A stretch of DNA of 49,091 nucleotides from the NCBI GenBank assembly GCA_965149945.1, contig CBCTTQ010000015.1, forward strand, positions 1 through 49,091. Reading direction: 5' to 3'. Of the stretch, positions 1 to 8,650 are shown piece after piece. This DNA comes from JAHZFN01 sp965149945. Lineage in GTDB: Bacteria; Bacillota; Dehalobacteriia; UBA4068; UBA4997. Every line of letters starts with the position of its first letter. Within the stretch, counting starts at the first letter, position 1. The notes beneath the pieces are model-generated. The model ran no database searches and had not been told where the DNA came from. It worked only from the letters and a program-made list of their open reading frames with translations. A program made the position numbers and the translations under genes.

Positions 1-1
1 T

Positions 2-1144
2 GAAAAATGCGGCGCCCAGGCAGTACCGGAAGAACAGTTACCGATTTTGTTGCCGGAAGATGTGGAATTTTTGCCAACAGGGGAATCTCCTTTGAAAACT
101 TCTGCCCATTTTGAGGAAGCCGTTTGTCCTGTTTGTGGCGGTCCTGCTCGCAGAGAAACGGATACCATGGATACGTTTGTTTGCTCTTCGTGGTATTTCC
201 TGCGTTACTGCGATCCGAAAAACGCGGAAAAAGCTTGGGATAAAGAAAAAACCGATTATTGGATGAATGTAGATCAATATATCGGCGGTGTGGAACATGC
301 TATTTTGCATTTGATGTATGCTCGCTTCTTCACCAAAGCCCTCTATGATATGGGGCTGGTCTCTGTGGAAGAACCTTTTGAAAATCTGTTGACGCAGGGG
401 ATGGTGTTAAAGGACGGAACCAAGATGAGCAAATCTTTGGGCAATGTTGTCAGCCCGGAAGAAATCATCAATAAATACGGCGCCGATACTGCTCGTTTGT
501 TTATCTTGTTTGCCGCTCCGCCGGAGAGAGATTTGGAATGGAATGACTCCGCGGTAGACGGCTGTTTCCGTTTCCTGAATCGCGTTTGGAAACTGGTCAA
601 CGGTATTTTGGATGCCGGTTATCAAGAAACCGCGTTTGATAACGCCGACAAAGAACTGCGTCGAGTTACTCATGCCACCCTGAAAAAAGTGACTGATGAT
701 ATTGATAAACGTTTTAATTTTAACACGGCTATCAGTGCTATGATGGAATTGGTTAATGCCATGTTAGCCTATCGGGATCAAAAAGGTGATCGGGCAAATG
801 CTGAAGTGATGCGGGACGCGTCGGAAAAACTGGTACTAATGCTTTCGCCCTTTGCTCCTCATATCGCTGAAGAACTCTGGCAGTTAATGGGTCATGAAGA
901 AAGTCTCTACCATCATAGCTGGCCGCAATATGTGGAAGAATACTTGGTGAAAGATGAAGTAGAAATCGTTGTTCAGGTGAACGGTCGTGTCAAAGGAAAA
1001 ATGGTTATTGCCAACGCTCTGCCCAATGATCAGGTGCGGCAGCTGGTAGAAAACCACGAAAATTATGACAAATGGTTAAACGGGAAATCCGTTATCAAAT
1101 GGATTGTGGTTCCTAACAAATTGGTTAATCTGGTAGTGAAATAA
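2..1144 (+). CDS. leuS: Leucyl-tRNA synthetase, C-terminal part (cut by window start)
   Basis: Class I aminoacyl-tRNA synthetase that charges tRNA-Leu in the cytoplasm. The frame is open from base 2, so the gene begins outside the window; 380 residues are present. Visible are a Cys pair of a zinc-ribbon-like insert (CPVCGG), the catalytic-core stretch HLMYARFFTKAL, and the KMSKS signature in GTKMSKSLGNVVSP (about residue 140 of this fragment). The anticodon-binding helical domain and a C-terminal VQVNGRVKGK segment, typical of bacterial LeuS, follow. The gene ends in a normal TAA and is followed by a GC-rich terminator. No disruption is seen. Assignment is firm. Confidence 0.97.
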   Translation, partial: EKCGAQAVPEEQLPILLPEDVEFLPTGESPLKTSAHFEEAVCPVCGGPARRETDTMDTFVCSSWYFLRYCDPKNAEKAWDKEKTDYWMNVDQYIGGVEHAILHLMYARFFTKALYDMGLVSVEEPFENLLTQGMVLKDGTKMSKSLGNVVSPEEIINKYGADTARLFILFAAPPERDLEWNDSAVDGCFRFLNRVWKLVNGILDAGYQETAFDNADKELRRVTHATLKKVTDDIDKRFNFNTAISAMMELVNAMLAYRDQKGDRANAEVMRDASEKLVLMLSPFAPHIAEELWQLMGHEESLYHHSWPQYVEEYLVKDEVEIVVQVNGRVKGKMVIANALPNDQVRQLVENHENYDKWLNGKSVIKWIVVPNKLVNLVVK

Positions 1145-1214
1145 CCCAATGTTTCATCAGTGGAATGAAAGCAAGTGAACTTTTTCGTAAACGGAGATTT
1201 GATTATGGTGTTGA

Positions 1215-1243
1215 AAGGCGCCCCGCGTATGCGGGGCGCCTTT
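1215..1243 (+). terminator. Intrinsic terminator of leuS
   Basis: A 13-base perfect inverted repeat (arms 1215-1226/27 and 1231-1243, loop GTAT) built on GGCGCCCCGC, with short T-rich flanks on both sides. It lies between convergent leuS and trpB, so it probably serves leuS and may also stop trpB transcripts. The rest of the 180-base gap shows nothing else. Confidence 0.85.
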
Positions 1244-1323
1244 ATTGCTTATATTTGATTTGGAAAGAATTTAGTTGATTAGAAGAGGAAAAATATAAGA
1301 ACGGGAAGATACCGTTGTTGTTT

Positions 1324-2559
1324 TTACTTGTTCAGGAGTTGTTCCCCGATACCATATTTGTCATATACATAATCGATGTCTTTGTCGCCGCGACCGGACA
1401 GATTTGCCAAGATAGCGCCTGTTTGATTTTCTTTAGCGTAGCGGATAGCGTAAGCCACGGCATGGGCGCTTTCGATAGCGGGAATGATGCCTTCGTAACG
1501 GCAGAGGAGGAAGAAAGCCTCCATGGCTTCCTCATCGGAGACAGTTTCATATTTCACACGGCCGCAGTCATGGAGATAGGCATGTTCCGGACCGACACCG
1601 GGATAATCCAAACCGCTGGCGATGGAATAAACAGGAGCGGGTTCGCCGTTTTCATCTTGCAAGGTAATGGTTTGGAAACCGTGGATGGTTCCTTTCGTGC
1701 CGTAGGTCATGGAAGCGGCGTGATCTCCTACAGCGGGGCCGCGTCCCAATGGTTCCGCTCCGATGATTTCGACCGGTTCATCTAAAAAGGCTTCAAATAA
1801 TCCGATAGAGTTAGAGCCGCCGCCGACTGCCGCACAAACAGCGTCGGGCAAAATACCGGTCATTTCCACAAATTGATCTTTGGCTTCGTAGCCTACAACG
1901 GATTGGAAATCGCGGACCATCAGCGGGAAAGGATGGGGGCCGACTACAGAGCCGATGCAATAGATGGCGTCTTTATATTCTTTCATATAGCCTTCAAAGG
2001 CGGCGTCCACCGCTTCTTTCAGGGTTTTTTGTCCTTCGGTGACGCAGACTACATTGGCGCCCAGCATTTGCATCCGGATTACATTGGGATGCTGTTTGGC
2101 GATGTCCACTTCACCCATGTAAATGTCACATTCCAGACCAAAATAGGCGGCGGCAGTGGCCAATGCCACACCGTGCTGTCCGGCGCCGGTTTCCGCGATG
2201 ATTTTTTTCTTGCCCATAAATTTGGCCAGCAGACCTTCTCCCATGCAGTGATTCAGTTTGTGGGCGCCGGTATGGTTCAAATCTTCTCGTTTCAAATAAA
2301 TCTGGCAGTGACTGTCCAAATGTTTGCTCAATCGTTCGCAATGATATACGGGGGTAGGACGACCTTGATATTCTTTTCGGATTCTTCTCAGTTCGTTGAT
2401 AAACTGAGCGCTGTGGCAGATTTCTTGGTAAGCATCGGAAATTTCTTTGAACGCGGGTTCCAGTTCCGGAGGCAGATAAGCGCCGCCGTATTCGCCGAAG
2501 TAACCGTTTTGATCCGGGAATTCTTTCAAATAATTGTCAAAGTCTTTATATGTTTTCAT
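1324..2559 (-). CDS. trpB: Tryptophan synthase beta chain, stand-alone
   Basis: PLP enzyme that joins indole and serine to make tryptophan. 411 residues, the usual TrpB length. The PLP lysine is in HTGAHKLNH, the phosphate-binding glycine loop is GGGSNSIG, and LSGRGDKD near the C-terminus is the TrpB1-type signature. The reading frame is open much further upstream through the T-box leader; the start at 2559 is chosen because GGAGATACC precedes this ATG and the protein begins MKTYKDFDN as in homologues. There is no trpA or other trp gene beside it, so in this place it acts as an orphan. It may salvage indole or work with a TrpA coded elsewhere. A tryptophan T-box controls it. Confidence 0.95.
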   Translation of the reverse strand: MKTYKDFDNYLKEFPDQNGYFGEYGGAYLPPELEPAFKEISDAYQEICHSAQFINELRRIRKEYQGRPTPVYHCERLSKHLDSHCQIYLKREDLNHTGAHKLNHCMGEGLLAKFMGKKKIIAETGAGQHGVALATAAAYFGLECDIYMGEVDIAKQHPNVIRMQMLGANVVCVTEGQKTLKEAVDAAFEGYMKEYKDAIYCIGSVVGPHPFPLMVRDFQSVVGYEAKDQFVEMTGILPDAVCAAVGGGSNSIGLFEAFLDEPVEIIGAEPLGRGPAVGDHAASMTYGTKGTIHGFQTITLQDENGEPAPVYSIASGLDYPGVGPEHAYLHDCGRVKYETVSDEEAMEAFFLLCRYEGIIPAIESAHAVAYAIRYAKENQTGAILANLSGRGDKDIDYVYDKYGIGEQLLNK

Positions 2560-2701
2560 GATGGTATCTCCTTTTTTATAAATTTGTTTTTCGTTTGTTT
2601 TTTTGTTTACGAGATTCGTTTTTTTAATAGTCCTTTTCACCATCGAAAAACCATCTGTTCCATTTTTTTCTCCCACCTGTTTTTCTAATATTTTCTGAAA
2701 T

Positions 2702-2960
2702 AAAAAAAGCTTTTGTCCCCAAAGGGACAAAAGCCGAAAATTGCTTCTGCGGTACCACCCAATTTCATCGAGATTCGATGCACTCTTATCACGCACCATC
2801 ATGCGTGTTCCGCTGTAACGGTCGGACTCCGTCGCTCCTACTGGGATTACTCCGTTCAGGTTGCCCTCGCAAATCCATTCGCCTCTGGGGATATTACTGC
2901 ACTCGCACCAACGGCAGCTCTCTGAGAATATCGGGTACAAAGGTTACTTACTTTTGCTCA
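2702..2960 (-). promoter_or_regulatory. T-box leader, tryptophan specifier (UGG)
   Basis: Transcribed leader of trpB. Read on the minus strand it has the Stem I pattern AGAGAGCTGCCGTTGGTGCGAG, then GAA-TGG-A at the specifier position (TGG at 2877-2875), then the conserved T-box GGGTGGTACCGC at 2760-2749, and finally an 11-bp terminator hairpin (2734-2709) with seven Ts at 2708-2702. Uncharged tRNA-Trp should pair with the UGG specifier and the T-box, favouring the antiterminator so that trpB is made when tryptophan is short. Confidence 0.93.
2709..2734 (-). terminator. T-box attenuator terminator
   Basis: Perfect 11-bp inverted repeat GCTTTTGTCCC/GGGACAAAAGC with a 4-base loop, followed on the minus strand by T7 (2708-2702). 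This is the conditional terminator of the trpB T-box. Confidence 0.92.
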
Positions 2961-2980
2961 TCGGTTTATTTTATGGTGTT

Positions 2981-3009
2981 ATTATAGTTTATGGTTTTCC
3001 ATTTGTCAA
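2981..3009 (-). promoter_or_regulatory. Sigma-A promoter of the trpB T-box transcript
   Basis: Perfect consensus on the minus strand: TTGACA (3009-3004), 17-base spacer, TATAAT (2986-2981). Transcription should begin near 2974, just upstream of Stem I. Between here and the next gene (3010-3235) there is also an AT-rich palindrome, CTTGAAAAA...TTTTTCAAG, at 3074-3104, and a lone TATAAT at 3163-3168 for the next gene. Confidence 0.9.
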
Positions 3010-3173
3010 GTGAAAAATTTTATTTTTTTTGATACGCGGAGTCGAATTTCGGTCGCTAGCCGGATTTTTTTCTCTTGAAAAAATTTTTTGAAAAATTTTT
3101 CAAGCGGGGGATAATACGAAAAGCCTTATGGTAAAACTATTTCTTTAAAGAGCGTTTCATGGTATAATAAAAG

Positions 3174-3208
3174 CAAGAAATTGAAAAAAGCAAGAAATTG
3201 AAAAATCG
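3174..3208 (+). repeat. Short tandem duplication in a 5' leader
   Basis: GCAAGAAATTGAAAAA occurs twice in a row just downstream of the -10 box at 3163-3168, so it sits in the 5' untranslated region of the next gene. Probably a replication-slippage duplication; no function is apparent. Confidence 0.6.
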
Positions 3209-3235
3209 AAATATCGCAGCGGGAGTCAATCATTC

Positions 3236-3649
3236 ATGAAAGATTTGCAAAAGAAACGAGAAGACGAAAAACAGTTGGTGCGGGAGATGGTTGCCATGTA
3301 TTGTCACAGACATCATGGTTCCGTGCGCGGGCAGTTGTGTGAGGACTGTCAAAAATTGGCGAAATATGCCGCCGATCGTTCCGATTGCTGTCCTTTTATG
3401 GAACAGAAAACCTATTGCAGCAATTGCGCTGTGCATTGTTATGAGCCGCCAATGCGACAACGAATCAAAACTGTGATGGCATTTTCCGCTCCTCGATTAT
3501 TGTTGGTACACCCTGTCAAAGCATTGGATTATGTGATTAAAGTAAAGTGGGAAAAGCGGCGTTATGTTATGGATTTGCAAAATACGAGAAATAAAATTGT
3601 TGATAAAACAGTTATGAAAAGGAGGAATCAGGATGAAACAGTATTGTGA
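3236..3649 (+). CDS. YgbA-like nitrous oxide-stimulated promoter family protein
   Basis: 137-residue cysteine-rich protein resembling the YgbA / 'nitrous oxide-stimulated promoter' family. Ordered motifs are MYCHRHHG (residues 22-29), LCEDCQKLAKYAADR (about 35-49), CPF (about 54), YCSNCAVHCYEPPMR (about 62-76) and then VMAFSAPRLLL, matching the family layout with several Cys/His that could hold a metal. In enterobacteria the gene responds to nitrosative stress; the molecular role is not established. The C-terminal tail of about 30 residues beyond the family core runs into the next gene and overlaps its start by 17 bases, suggesting translational coupling. ATG start without a strong ribosome site. 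Confidence 0.78.
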   Translation: MKDLQKKREDEKQLVREMVAMYCHRHHGSVRGQLCEDCQKLAKYAADRSDCCPFMEQKTYCSNCAVHCYEPPMRQRIKTVMAFSAPRLLLVHPVKALDYVIKVKWEKRRYVMDLQNTRNKIVDKTVMKRRNQDETVL

Positions 3650-4100
3650 GAAGTATATGAAAATGGCCATGGAAGACGCGAAAAAAGGCTATGGTAACGG
3701 AGAGGGTGGTCCTTTTGGCGCGGTGGTGGTCAAAGACGGTGAAGTACTGGCAGTGGCGCATAACTGCGTAGTCAAAAACAACGATCCTTCTGCCCATGCT
3801 GAAATGATGGCTATTCGTATGGCTTGTGCCAAGATTGGTTCCTATGATTTGTCCGGAGCCGTGATTTACGCTACGGGAGAGCCTTGTCCCATGTGTGCTT
3901 CTGCTATTATCTGGGCGAATATCAGTCGCTGTTACTATGCCAATACGGTGGCGGACGCAGACCGAATCGGCTTCCGTGACAATAAGATTTATCGCTACTT
4001 TAAAGGCGAAACGGAGATTCTGGAAAAAATCCATACGCCTGACGCCGAATGTTTGGCAATGTATGACGATTATCGGATGAAACAGCATAAGATATATTAA
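3633..4100 (+). CDS. Nucleoside/guanine deaminase-like zinc enzyme
   Basis: 155-residue cytidine/deoxycytidylate-deaminase-fold protein. Zinc ligands and the catalytic Glu are seen in HAEMMAIR (about residue 54) and PCPMCASAI (about residues 85-93). GGPFGAVVVKDG and the ending YDDYRMKQHKIY resemble the GuaD branch (guanine to xanthine) more than TadA, which acts on tRNA. Start chosen for AAAAGGAGG just upstream; it overlaps the YgbA-like gene by 17 bases. Guanine deamination would feed xanthine to molybdenum hydroxylases such as those served by the yqeC-yqeB genes in this window; that link is inference. The substrate could be another purine or pyrimidine. Confidence 0.85.
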   Translation: MKQYCEKYMKMAMEDAKKGYGNGEGGPFGAVVVKDGEVLAVAHNCVVKNNDPSAHAEMMAIRMACAKIGSYDLSGAVIYATGEPCPMCASAIIWANISRCYYANTVADADRIGFRDNKIYRYFKGETEILEKIHTPDAECLAMYDDYRMKQHKIY

Positions 4101-4187
4101 AGAAAACGTTCCGCCACAAAAAAATTCTTTCAGAATTTGATAAAACAACCAAGAATCATCTCTTTTGAAAAAAGGAGCGAACAGTTC

Positions 4188-5096
4188 ATGTATATTCTTC
4201 AATTAGAAACTTTTCTTTGTGTCGCTCAGTGCGGTAGTTTTAATAAAGCCGCGGAAAAACTTTATATTTCTCCGCCGGCAGTAATTAAACAGATCAATCT
4301 GCTGGAAAAAAATTTGGAGCTGCAGCTTTTTGTGCGTACGCATCAGGGGCTTCAGCTTACCGAGGCAGGAAAGTCCTTGCTGCAAGACACGAAGTATATT
4401 ATTCAGTACTGTAAAGACTCCGTTACAAGAGCCAAAAACGCCATGAAACAGAGTCAGGATATTATTCGTATCGGTACTTCTCCCATGACGCCGGCACAGG
4501 TATTGGTGGATTTATGGCCCAAGTTGCAGAATGATTGTCCGGATACGAAATTTGCTTTGGTTCCTTTTAATAATACCCCGGAAAACGCGCGTGAAATTCT
4601 GGGAAATCTCGGTCAAAATATTGATGTAGTAGCGGGGATTTTTGATGAAACGATGCTGAATCTGAGACAGTGCGCGGGTTTGGAAATTTCTCGAGAACCG
4701 ATCTGTTGCGCGGTCTCTATCCATCATAAACTGGCGCAGAAAGATCGATTGACGGTGCGGGATTTGTACGGTGAAAAGCTGATGTTGATGAAGCGCGGCT
4801 GGAGTCATTATGTTGACTTGCTGCGGGATGATCTGTGGAAAAATCATCCGCAAATTCAGATCGTGGATTTTGATTTTTATGATGTGGGGGCGTTTAATCA
4901 ATGTGAAAATAATAATTGTGTGCTAATGGCAGTTTCAAAGTGGCAGTATGTCCATCCTTTGTTAAAAATTTTGCCTGTGGATTGGGAGTATAGCATTCCC
5001 TACGGTCTGCTCCACGCGCCGGAACCATCTCCAACGATCAAAAAGTTTTTGCGCGTGGTGGAAAAAATAGTAAAAACGGAAGAAATCAGCAACTGA
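4188..5096 (+). CDS. LysR family transcriptional regulator
   Basis: 302-residue LysR-type regulator. The N-terminal winged helix-turn-helix covers residues 1-60 (LETFLCVAQCGSFNKAAEKLYISPPAV), followed by a linker helix and an effector-binding domain of about 200 residues. The start at 4188 is preferred to upstream codons because AAAGGAG lies 10 bases before it and MYILQLETFL is the standard LysR opening. It follows the deaminase gene at 87 bases and ends before a strong terminator. Nothing in the sequence tells the effector or the target; the gene lies in the same direction as its neighbours rather than divergent, so a nearby target is not obvious. Confidence 0.92.
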   Translation: MYILQLETFLCVAQCGSFNKAAEKLYISPPAVIKQINLLEKNLELQLFVRTHQGLQLTEAGKSLLQDTKYIIQYCKDSVTRAKNAMKQSQDIIRIGTSPMTPAQVLVDLWPKLQNDCPDTKFALVPFNNTPENAREILGNLGQNIDVVAGIFDETMLNLRQCAGLEISREPICCAVSIHHKLAQKDRLTVRDLYGEKLMLMKRGWSHYVDLLRDDLWKNHPQIQIVDFDFYDVGAFNQCENNNCVLMAVSKWQYVHPLLKILPVDWEYSIPYGLLHAPEPSPTIKKFLRVVEKIVKTEEISN

Positions 5097-5123
5097 TAAC
5101 CTTTAGGTAACTATAAGATAACG

Positions 5124-5151
5124 AATCGAGACTTCTGATGAAGTCTCGATT
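5124..5151 (+). terminator. Intrinsic terminator after the lysR gene
   Basis: Perfect 12-bp stem AATCGAGACTTC/GAAGTCTCGATT with loop TGAT, followed by a T-rich stretch. Confidence 0.88.
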
Positions 5152-5186
5152 TTATTATAATAAAGTCAGAGAAAGGAAACGAACAA

Positions 5187-6203
5187 ATGAAAAATTTTTC
5201 TTTGATTATCATGTTGTTGCTTGTTTTGGTTTGCTTTGTTGGATGTGGAAATTCCGTGCCCGAACAGGCTATGATTAATTCCGAAGATAATATCTCCGAT
5301 GTCGAACAGGATGGTGGAACAGTGGACGTAAATCAGGTATATACAATCGATACACCTGTTTCAGAGGTGATCAATGATCCTGTTTTGGAGGATTACGGCA
5401 GGTTGCTGTTTCCTGTAAACAGTGCATATTACAGCGGCGATACCCTTGGTGATTTAAGATTCACCTGGTATGCTGACTTGAATCCAGAGAAGACTGTTGA
5501 GATTGTGAATTACGTAAGAAATCATGCCGCGGCGGGTGAGACGGTGTTTTATGATATTTACACTGAAGAAGAGAAAGCGATAGACCCGAGCAAGGAAGAT
5601 ACCGGCTTGTTCTTTTTTCGGGGAAACCCTGGAGAAAAATTCGCTGTGTGCAACGCAGGCGGAGCCTTTGCTTATGTCGGCGCGATGCAAGACAGCTTCC
5701 CTCAGGCGTTGGAACTTTCGAAACAGGGCTATCACGCCTTCGCGCTGATCTATCGCCCAGGAGCGCGGACTGCCTGTGAGGATTTGGCATGTGCCATCCG
5801 CTTCATTTTTGAAAACGCGGAAATGCTGGAAATCGATACCAATTGTTACTCTCTTTGGGGTGGCTCGGCAGGCGCGCGTATGGCGGCGTGGCTCGGTTCT
5901 TACGGTCCGTCTGCTTTTGGCGGCGGGTCGTTGCCTCGTCCGGGTACGGTTGTTATGCAGTATACGGGACACAGTGATTATACCGAAAACGATCCGCCGA
6001 CCTTTGCTTGTGTGGGCGAAAATGACAGAATCGTGAACTGGCGCGCGATGGAGTACCGTCTTGAGGCGATGAGAGACTTGGGGATTTCCACCGAATTTCA
6101 TCACTATCAAGGATTGGGGCATGGCTTTGGACTGGGAATTGGCACTGCGGCGGAAGGCTGGATAGAACAGGCGATTTCTTTTTGGAGGGCGCAGATGAAA
6201 TAA
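5187..6203 (+). CDS. Lipoprotein alpha/beta hydrolase (esterase-like)
   Basis: 338-residue exported hydrolase. A signal peptide with lipobox CFVGC (Cys20 or so) marks it as a lipoprotein. The alpha/beta-hydrolase core has the nucleophile elbow LWGGSAGARMAAW (about residue 226), an acid candidate in CVGENDRIVNW and the His in GLGHGFGLG near the C-terminus, so the Ser-Asp-His triad looks complete. It resembles acetyl-esterase/BD-FAE-type enzymes; the true substrate is unknown. It is the first gene of a co-directional set with the iron alcohol dehydrogenase (50 bases downstream) and two more lipoproteins. Start has AGAAAGGAAACG upstream. Confidence 0.85.
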   Translation: MKNFSLIIMLLLVLVCFVGCGNSVPEQAMINSEDNISDVEQDGGTVDVNQVYTIDTPVSEVINDPVLEDYGRLLFPVNSAYYSGDTLGDLRFTWYADLNPEKTVEIVNYVRNHAAAGETVFYDIYTEEEKAIDPSKEDTGLFFFRGNPGEKFAVCNAGGAFAYVGAMQDSFPQALELSKQGYHAFALIYRPGARTACEDLACAIRFIFENAEMLEIDTNCYSLWGGSAGARMAAWLGSYGPSAFGGGSLPRPGTVVMQYTGHSDYTENDPPTFACVGENDRIVNWRAMEYRLEAMRDLGISTEFHHYQGLGHGFGLGIGTAAEGWIEQAISFWRAQMK

Positions 6204-6252
6204 AAAGAAATGAGACAGATTGAACAAAAAATCAAAAGAAAGGATGGTTTTT

Positions 6253-7416
6253 ATGAATAACTTTATTTTCCAAAATCGTACAACAGTCTATTTGGGGCAA
6301 GGCTGCGTAAAAGAATATCTGACTGCTCTTGTAAAACCGTATAAAACGGTGATGCTTGCCTACGGCGGCGGCTCCGTGAAAAGAAACGGCATTTATGATG
6401 AGGTTACGGAAATTTTACAAAACGCGGGGAAAAAGATGGTGGAGTTTTATGGGATTATGGCAAACCCAACGTACAACAAAGTGCTGGAAGGCGCCAAAAT
6501 AGCGAGGGAAAATCACGTGGATATGATTCTGGCTGTCGGTGGAGGATCCGTGATGGACTGCTGTAAGGCAGTTTCTCTCGCGGCGCGGTATGACGGTGAT
6601 ATTTGGGAAGACTTTTGGGAACGTCCTGGTATGATAGATATGAACCTTTTACCCCTCGGCGTAATTGTGACTGTTGCCGGTACAGGCAGTGAATGTAACG
6701 GCGGCGCTGTCATAACCAATGAAAAAAAGAAAGTTAAGACGGGAAGAGATTATCCCGAACTGAATCCCGCTTTTGCGCTTCTGGATCCCACTTACACCTA
6801 TAGTGTGCCTAAAAAACAGATGATTTCCGGCGGGTTTGACATTCTTTCGCACATTATGGAGACCTATTTCAGCGAACCTAATGAAAATAATGTTTCCGAT
6901 GATATTATGGAGGCGTTAATGAAAAATGTTATTCGTAATCTCCGTGTTGCTATCCAAAATCCAAAAGATTATACGGCGCGCAGCAACCTAATGTGGGACG
7001 CGACCATGGCGGAAAACCGCATTATCAAAATGGGTAAAAAATGCGATTTTGAGTGCCATAATATCGAACATCAATTGGGTGCTTTTACAAATTGCAACCA
7101 TGGCAGCGGCCTCGCGGTGATTCATCCTACCTATTACCGTCATATTTATCAACACGGTTTGCCCAAATTCGCGCGTTTTGCCGAAAATGTTTGGGACGTT
7201 TCTCCGGCGGGCAAAACCGATGAGGAACTGGCTCTTGCCGGAATTGAGGCATTACAGGATTTTATCAAGGAAATCGGCTTGCCCACAACGCTTAGGGAAA
7301 TCGGCGCGGAAAAAGATCAGCTGAAACCAATTGCGGATTCCTGTGGTATTTCCTATGGCAGCTACAAAAAAATGACCCACGAGGAAATCTTGGAGATTTT
7401 ACATGAATGCTTTTAA
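6253..7416 (+). CDS. Iron-containing alcohol dehydrogenase (YqhD/BdhA type)
   Basis: 387-residue group III alcohol dehydrogenase, cytoplasmic, expected to reduce aldehydes with NAD(P)H. The nucleotide-binding motif is GGGSVMDCCKAV (about residue 96). Metal ligands are expected in GGFDILSHIMETY, HNIEHQLGAF and NCNHGSGLAVIHP (Asp plus three His). Start taken at 6253: AGAAAGGA lies upstream and the protein begins MNNFIFQNRTTVYLG; a TTG at 6220 and an ATG at 6244 are alternatives. It overlaps the next gene by 14 bases, suggesting coupling. Substrate not predictable from sequence. Confidence 0.93.
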   Translation: MNNFIFQNRTTVYLGQGCVKEYLTALVKPYKTVMLAYGGGSVKRNGIYDEVTEILQNAGKKMVEFYGIMANPTYNKVLEGAKIARENHVDMILAVGGGSVMDCCKAVSLAARYDGDIWEDFWERPGMIDMNLLPLGVIVTVAGTGSECNGGAVITNEKKKVKTGRDYPELNPAFALLDPTYTYSVPKKQMISGGFDILSHIMETYFSEPNENNVSDDIMEALMKNVIRNLRVAIQNPKDYTARSNLMWDATMAENRIIKMGKKCDFECHNIEHQLGAFTNCNHGSGLAVIHPTYYRHIYQHGLPKFARFAENVWDVSPAGKTDEELALAGIEALQDFIKEIGLPTTLREIGAEKDQLKPIADSCGISYGSYKKMTHEEILEILHECF

Positions 7417-8569
7417 TATCAAAAAAGTCTTCCATTGCGCTTTTGTAAAAAAATCGGTGGTGGTATTGGCAGTGTGCTCTCTTGCTTTTGTTTTTGTCGC
7501 TTGCGGCAGAAGCGCGGATGAGGAGTCTGTTCCGCGAGAAGAATCTCTCCAAGAAGAGGTTTCTCAAACGGAAGCTTCTCAAACAGAGCGGCAGACTGCG
7601 GAATTGCCCGATATACAATGGGAGTGGCCAAAAGATTCTCCGGAAAATCAAGGTTTTGACGGGAGCGTGCTGGATGAGGTTCACGCGACTTTTGATTCTT
7701 TCCCTTTGCTCGCGTCAGTTATTGTCAAAAACGGCGCGATCATTGATGAATATTACAAAGAGGGATATGACGAAAACAGCAGTTTTTTGTTGCATTCGGC
7801 ATCTAAAAGCGTCACAAGCGCTTTGGTGGGTATTGCCATAGACCGTGGCTACCTGGACAGTTTGGATACACCTTTGTCTCAATATTTTTCGGAGTTGAAC
7901 AATCGAGAGGATCCGAGGTGGCAGCGGATAACAATTCGCCATCTTTTAACCCATACTTCCGGCATCGACTGTGGTGATACGGAGTTTGAATATGAATGGC
8001 GTGCGTCCGATAACTGGATCGAATTTGCGCTAAACCGCCCGATGGCGCATGAGCCGGGAACGTTCTTTAATTATTCAACCGCTAATACACATCTCCTTTG
8101 CGCGGTTCTTCAGCGGGCCACGGGGGAATCTATGTATGAATTCGGGAAAGAATATTTGTTTGATCCGGTGGGTATGGACAGTGTGCGCGTGGATACTGAC
8201 GCCCAGGGAATCGCTGACGGCGGCAACGGTATTTATATGAATATTTATGATATGGCGAAATTTGGTCAGCTTTATCTTGACGGCGGTTTCTGGCAGGGAG
8301 AGCAAATCATTTCCGCTGAATGGGTGGAGCAATCAACAACAATGCAATTCGATCGCGACACTGGTTCTGCGGATTACGGTTATCAATGGTGGGTACGCAC
8401 CTTTGGTGATAACGAATATCCTGCTTATTTCGCCCAGGGCCATGCGGGACAATATATTTTTGTTGTTCCCCAACTGGAGCTTGTGATTGCTTTTACCGGG
8501 AATTACACCGGCAGAACCGCGATTTATTGGCAGCTTGCGGAGCAGATTGTAAACGCCTGCCAGGAATGA
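7403..8569 (+). CDS. Serine beta-lactamase-fold lipoprotein (class C family)
   Basis: 388-residue lipoprotein. After a basic N-terminus and hydrophobic segment comes the lipobox FVAC (Cys about 34), then a Ser/Glu/Gln-rich linker. The beta-lactamase/PBP fold carries SASK (SxxK, about residue 132) and YSTAN (YxN, about 225), with HLLTHTSGI typical of the family; HAGQY near the C-terminus stands for the third (KTG-like) motif. Such proteins are esterases or D-amino-acid peptidases more often than antibiotic resistance enzymes. Together with the upstream esterase it suggests an envelope ester- or peptide-cleaving set. The start overlaps the dehydrogenase gene. Confidence 0.88.
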   Translation: MNAFNIKKVFHCAFVKKSVVVLAVCSLAFVFVACGRSADEESVPREESLQEEVSQTEASQTERQTAELPDIQWEWPKDSPENQGFDGSVLDEVHATFDSFPLLASVIVKNGAIIDEYYKEGYDENSSFLLHSASKSVTSALVGIAIDRGYLDSLDTPLSQYFSELNNREDPRWQRITIRHLLTHTSGIDCGDTEFEYEWRASDNWIEFALNRPMAHEPGTFFNYSTANTHLLCAVLQRATGESMYEFGKEYLFDPVGMDSVRVDTDAQGIADGGNGIYMNIYDMAKFGQLYLDGGFWQGEQIISAEWVEQSTTMQFDRDTGSADYGYQWWVRTFGDNEYPAYFAQGHAGQYIFVVPQLELVIAFTGNYTGRTAIYWQLAEQIVNACQE

Positions 8570-8650
8570 TGAAAACGGATGATCGAGTAGTAAAAAGAAT
8601 TGAAAAGATGACAAGATGACAAGATGATTGAAATTTGAAGGGAGAAAAAT

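Noticed and set aside
1873..2688. 271-residue open frame on the plus strand over trpB
   Set aside because: Antisense shadow of trpB; no recognisable motifs.
3074..3104. AT-rich palindrome as an origin or attachment site
   Set aside because: It is an isolated A/T-run inverted repeat with no DnaA boxes, integrase or replication genes nearby.
7403..8569. Antibiotic-resistance beta-lactamase
   Set aside because: The motifs fit the broad serine-hydrolase/esterase branch of the family, it is a lipoprotein in an esterase gene run, and nothing points to resistance.
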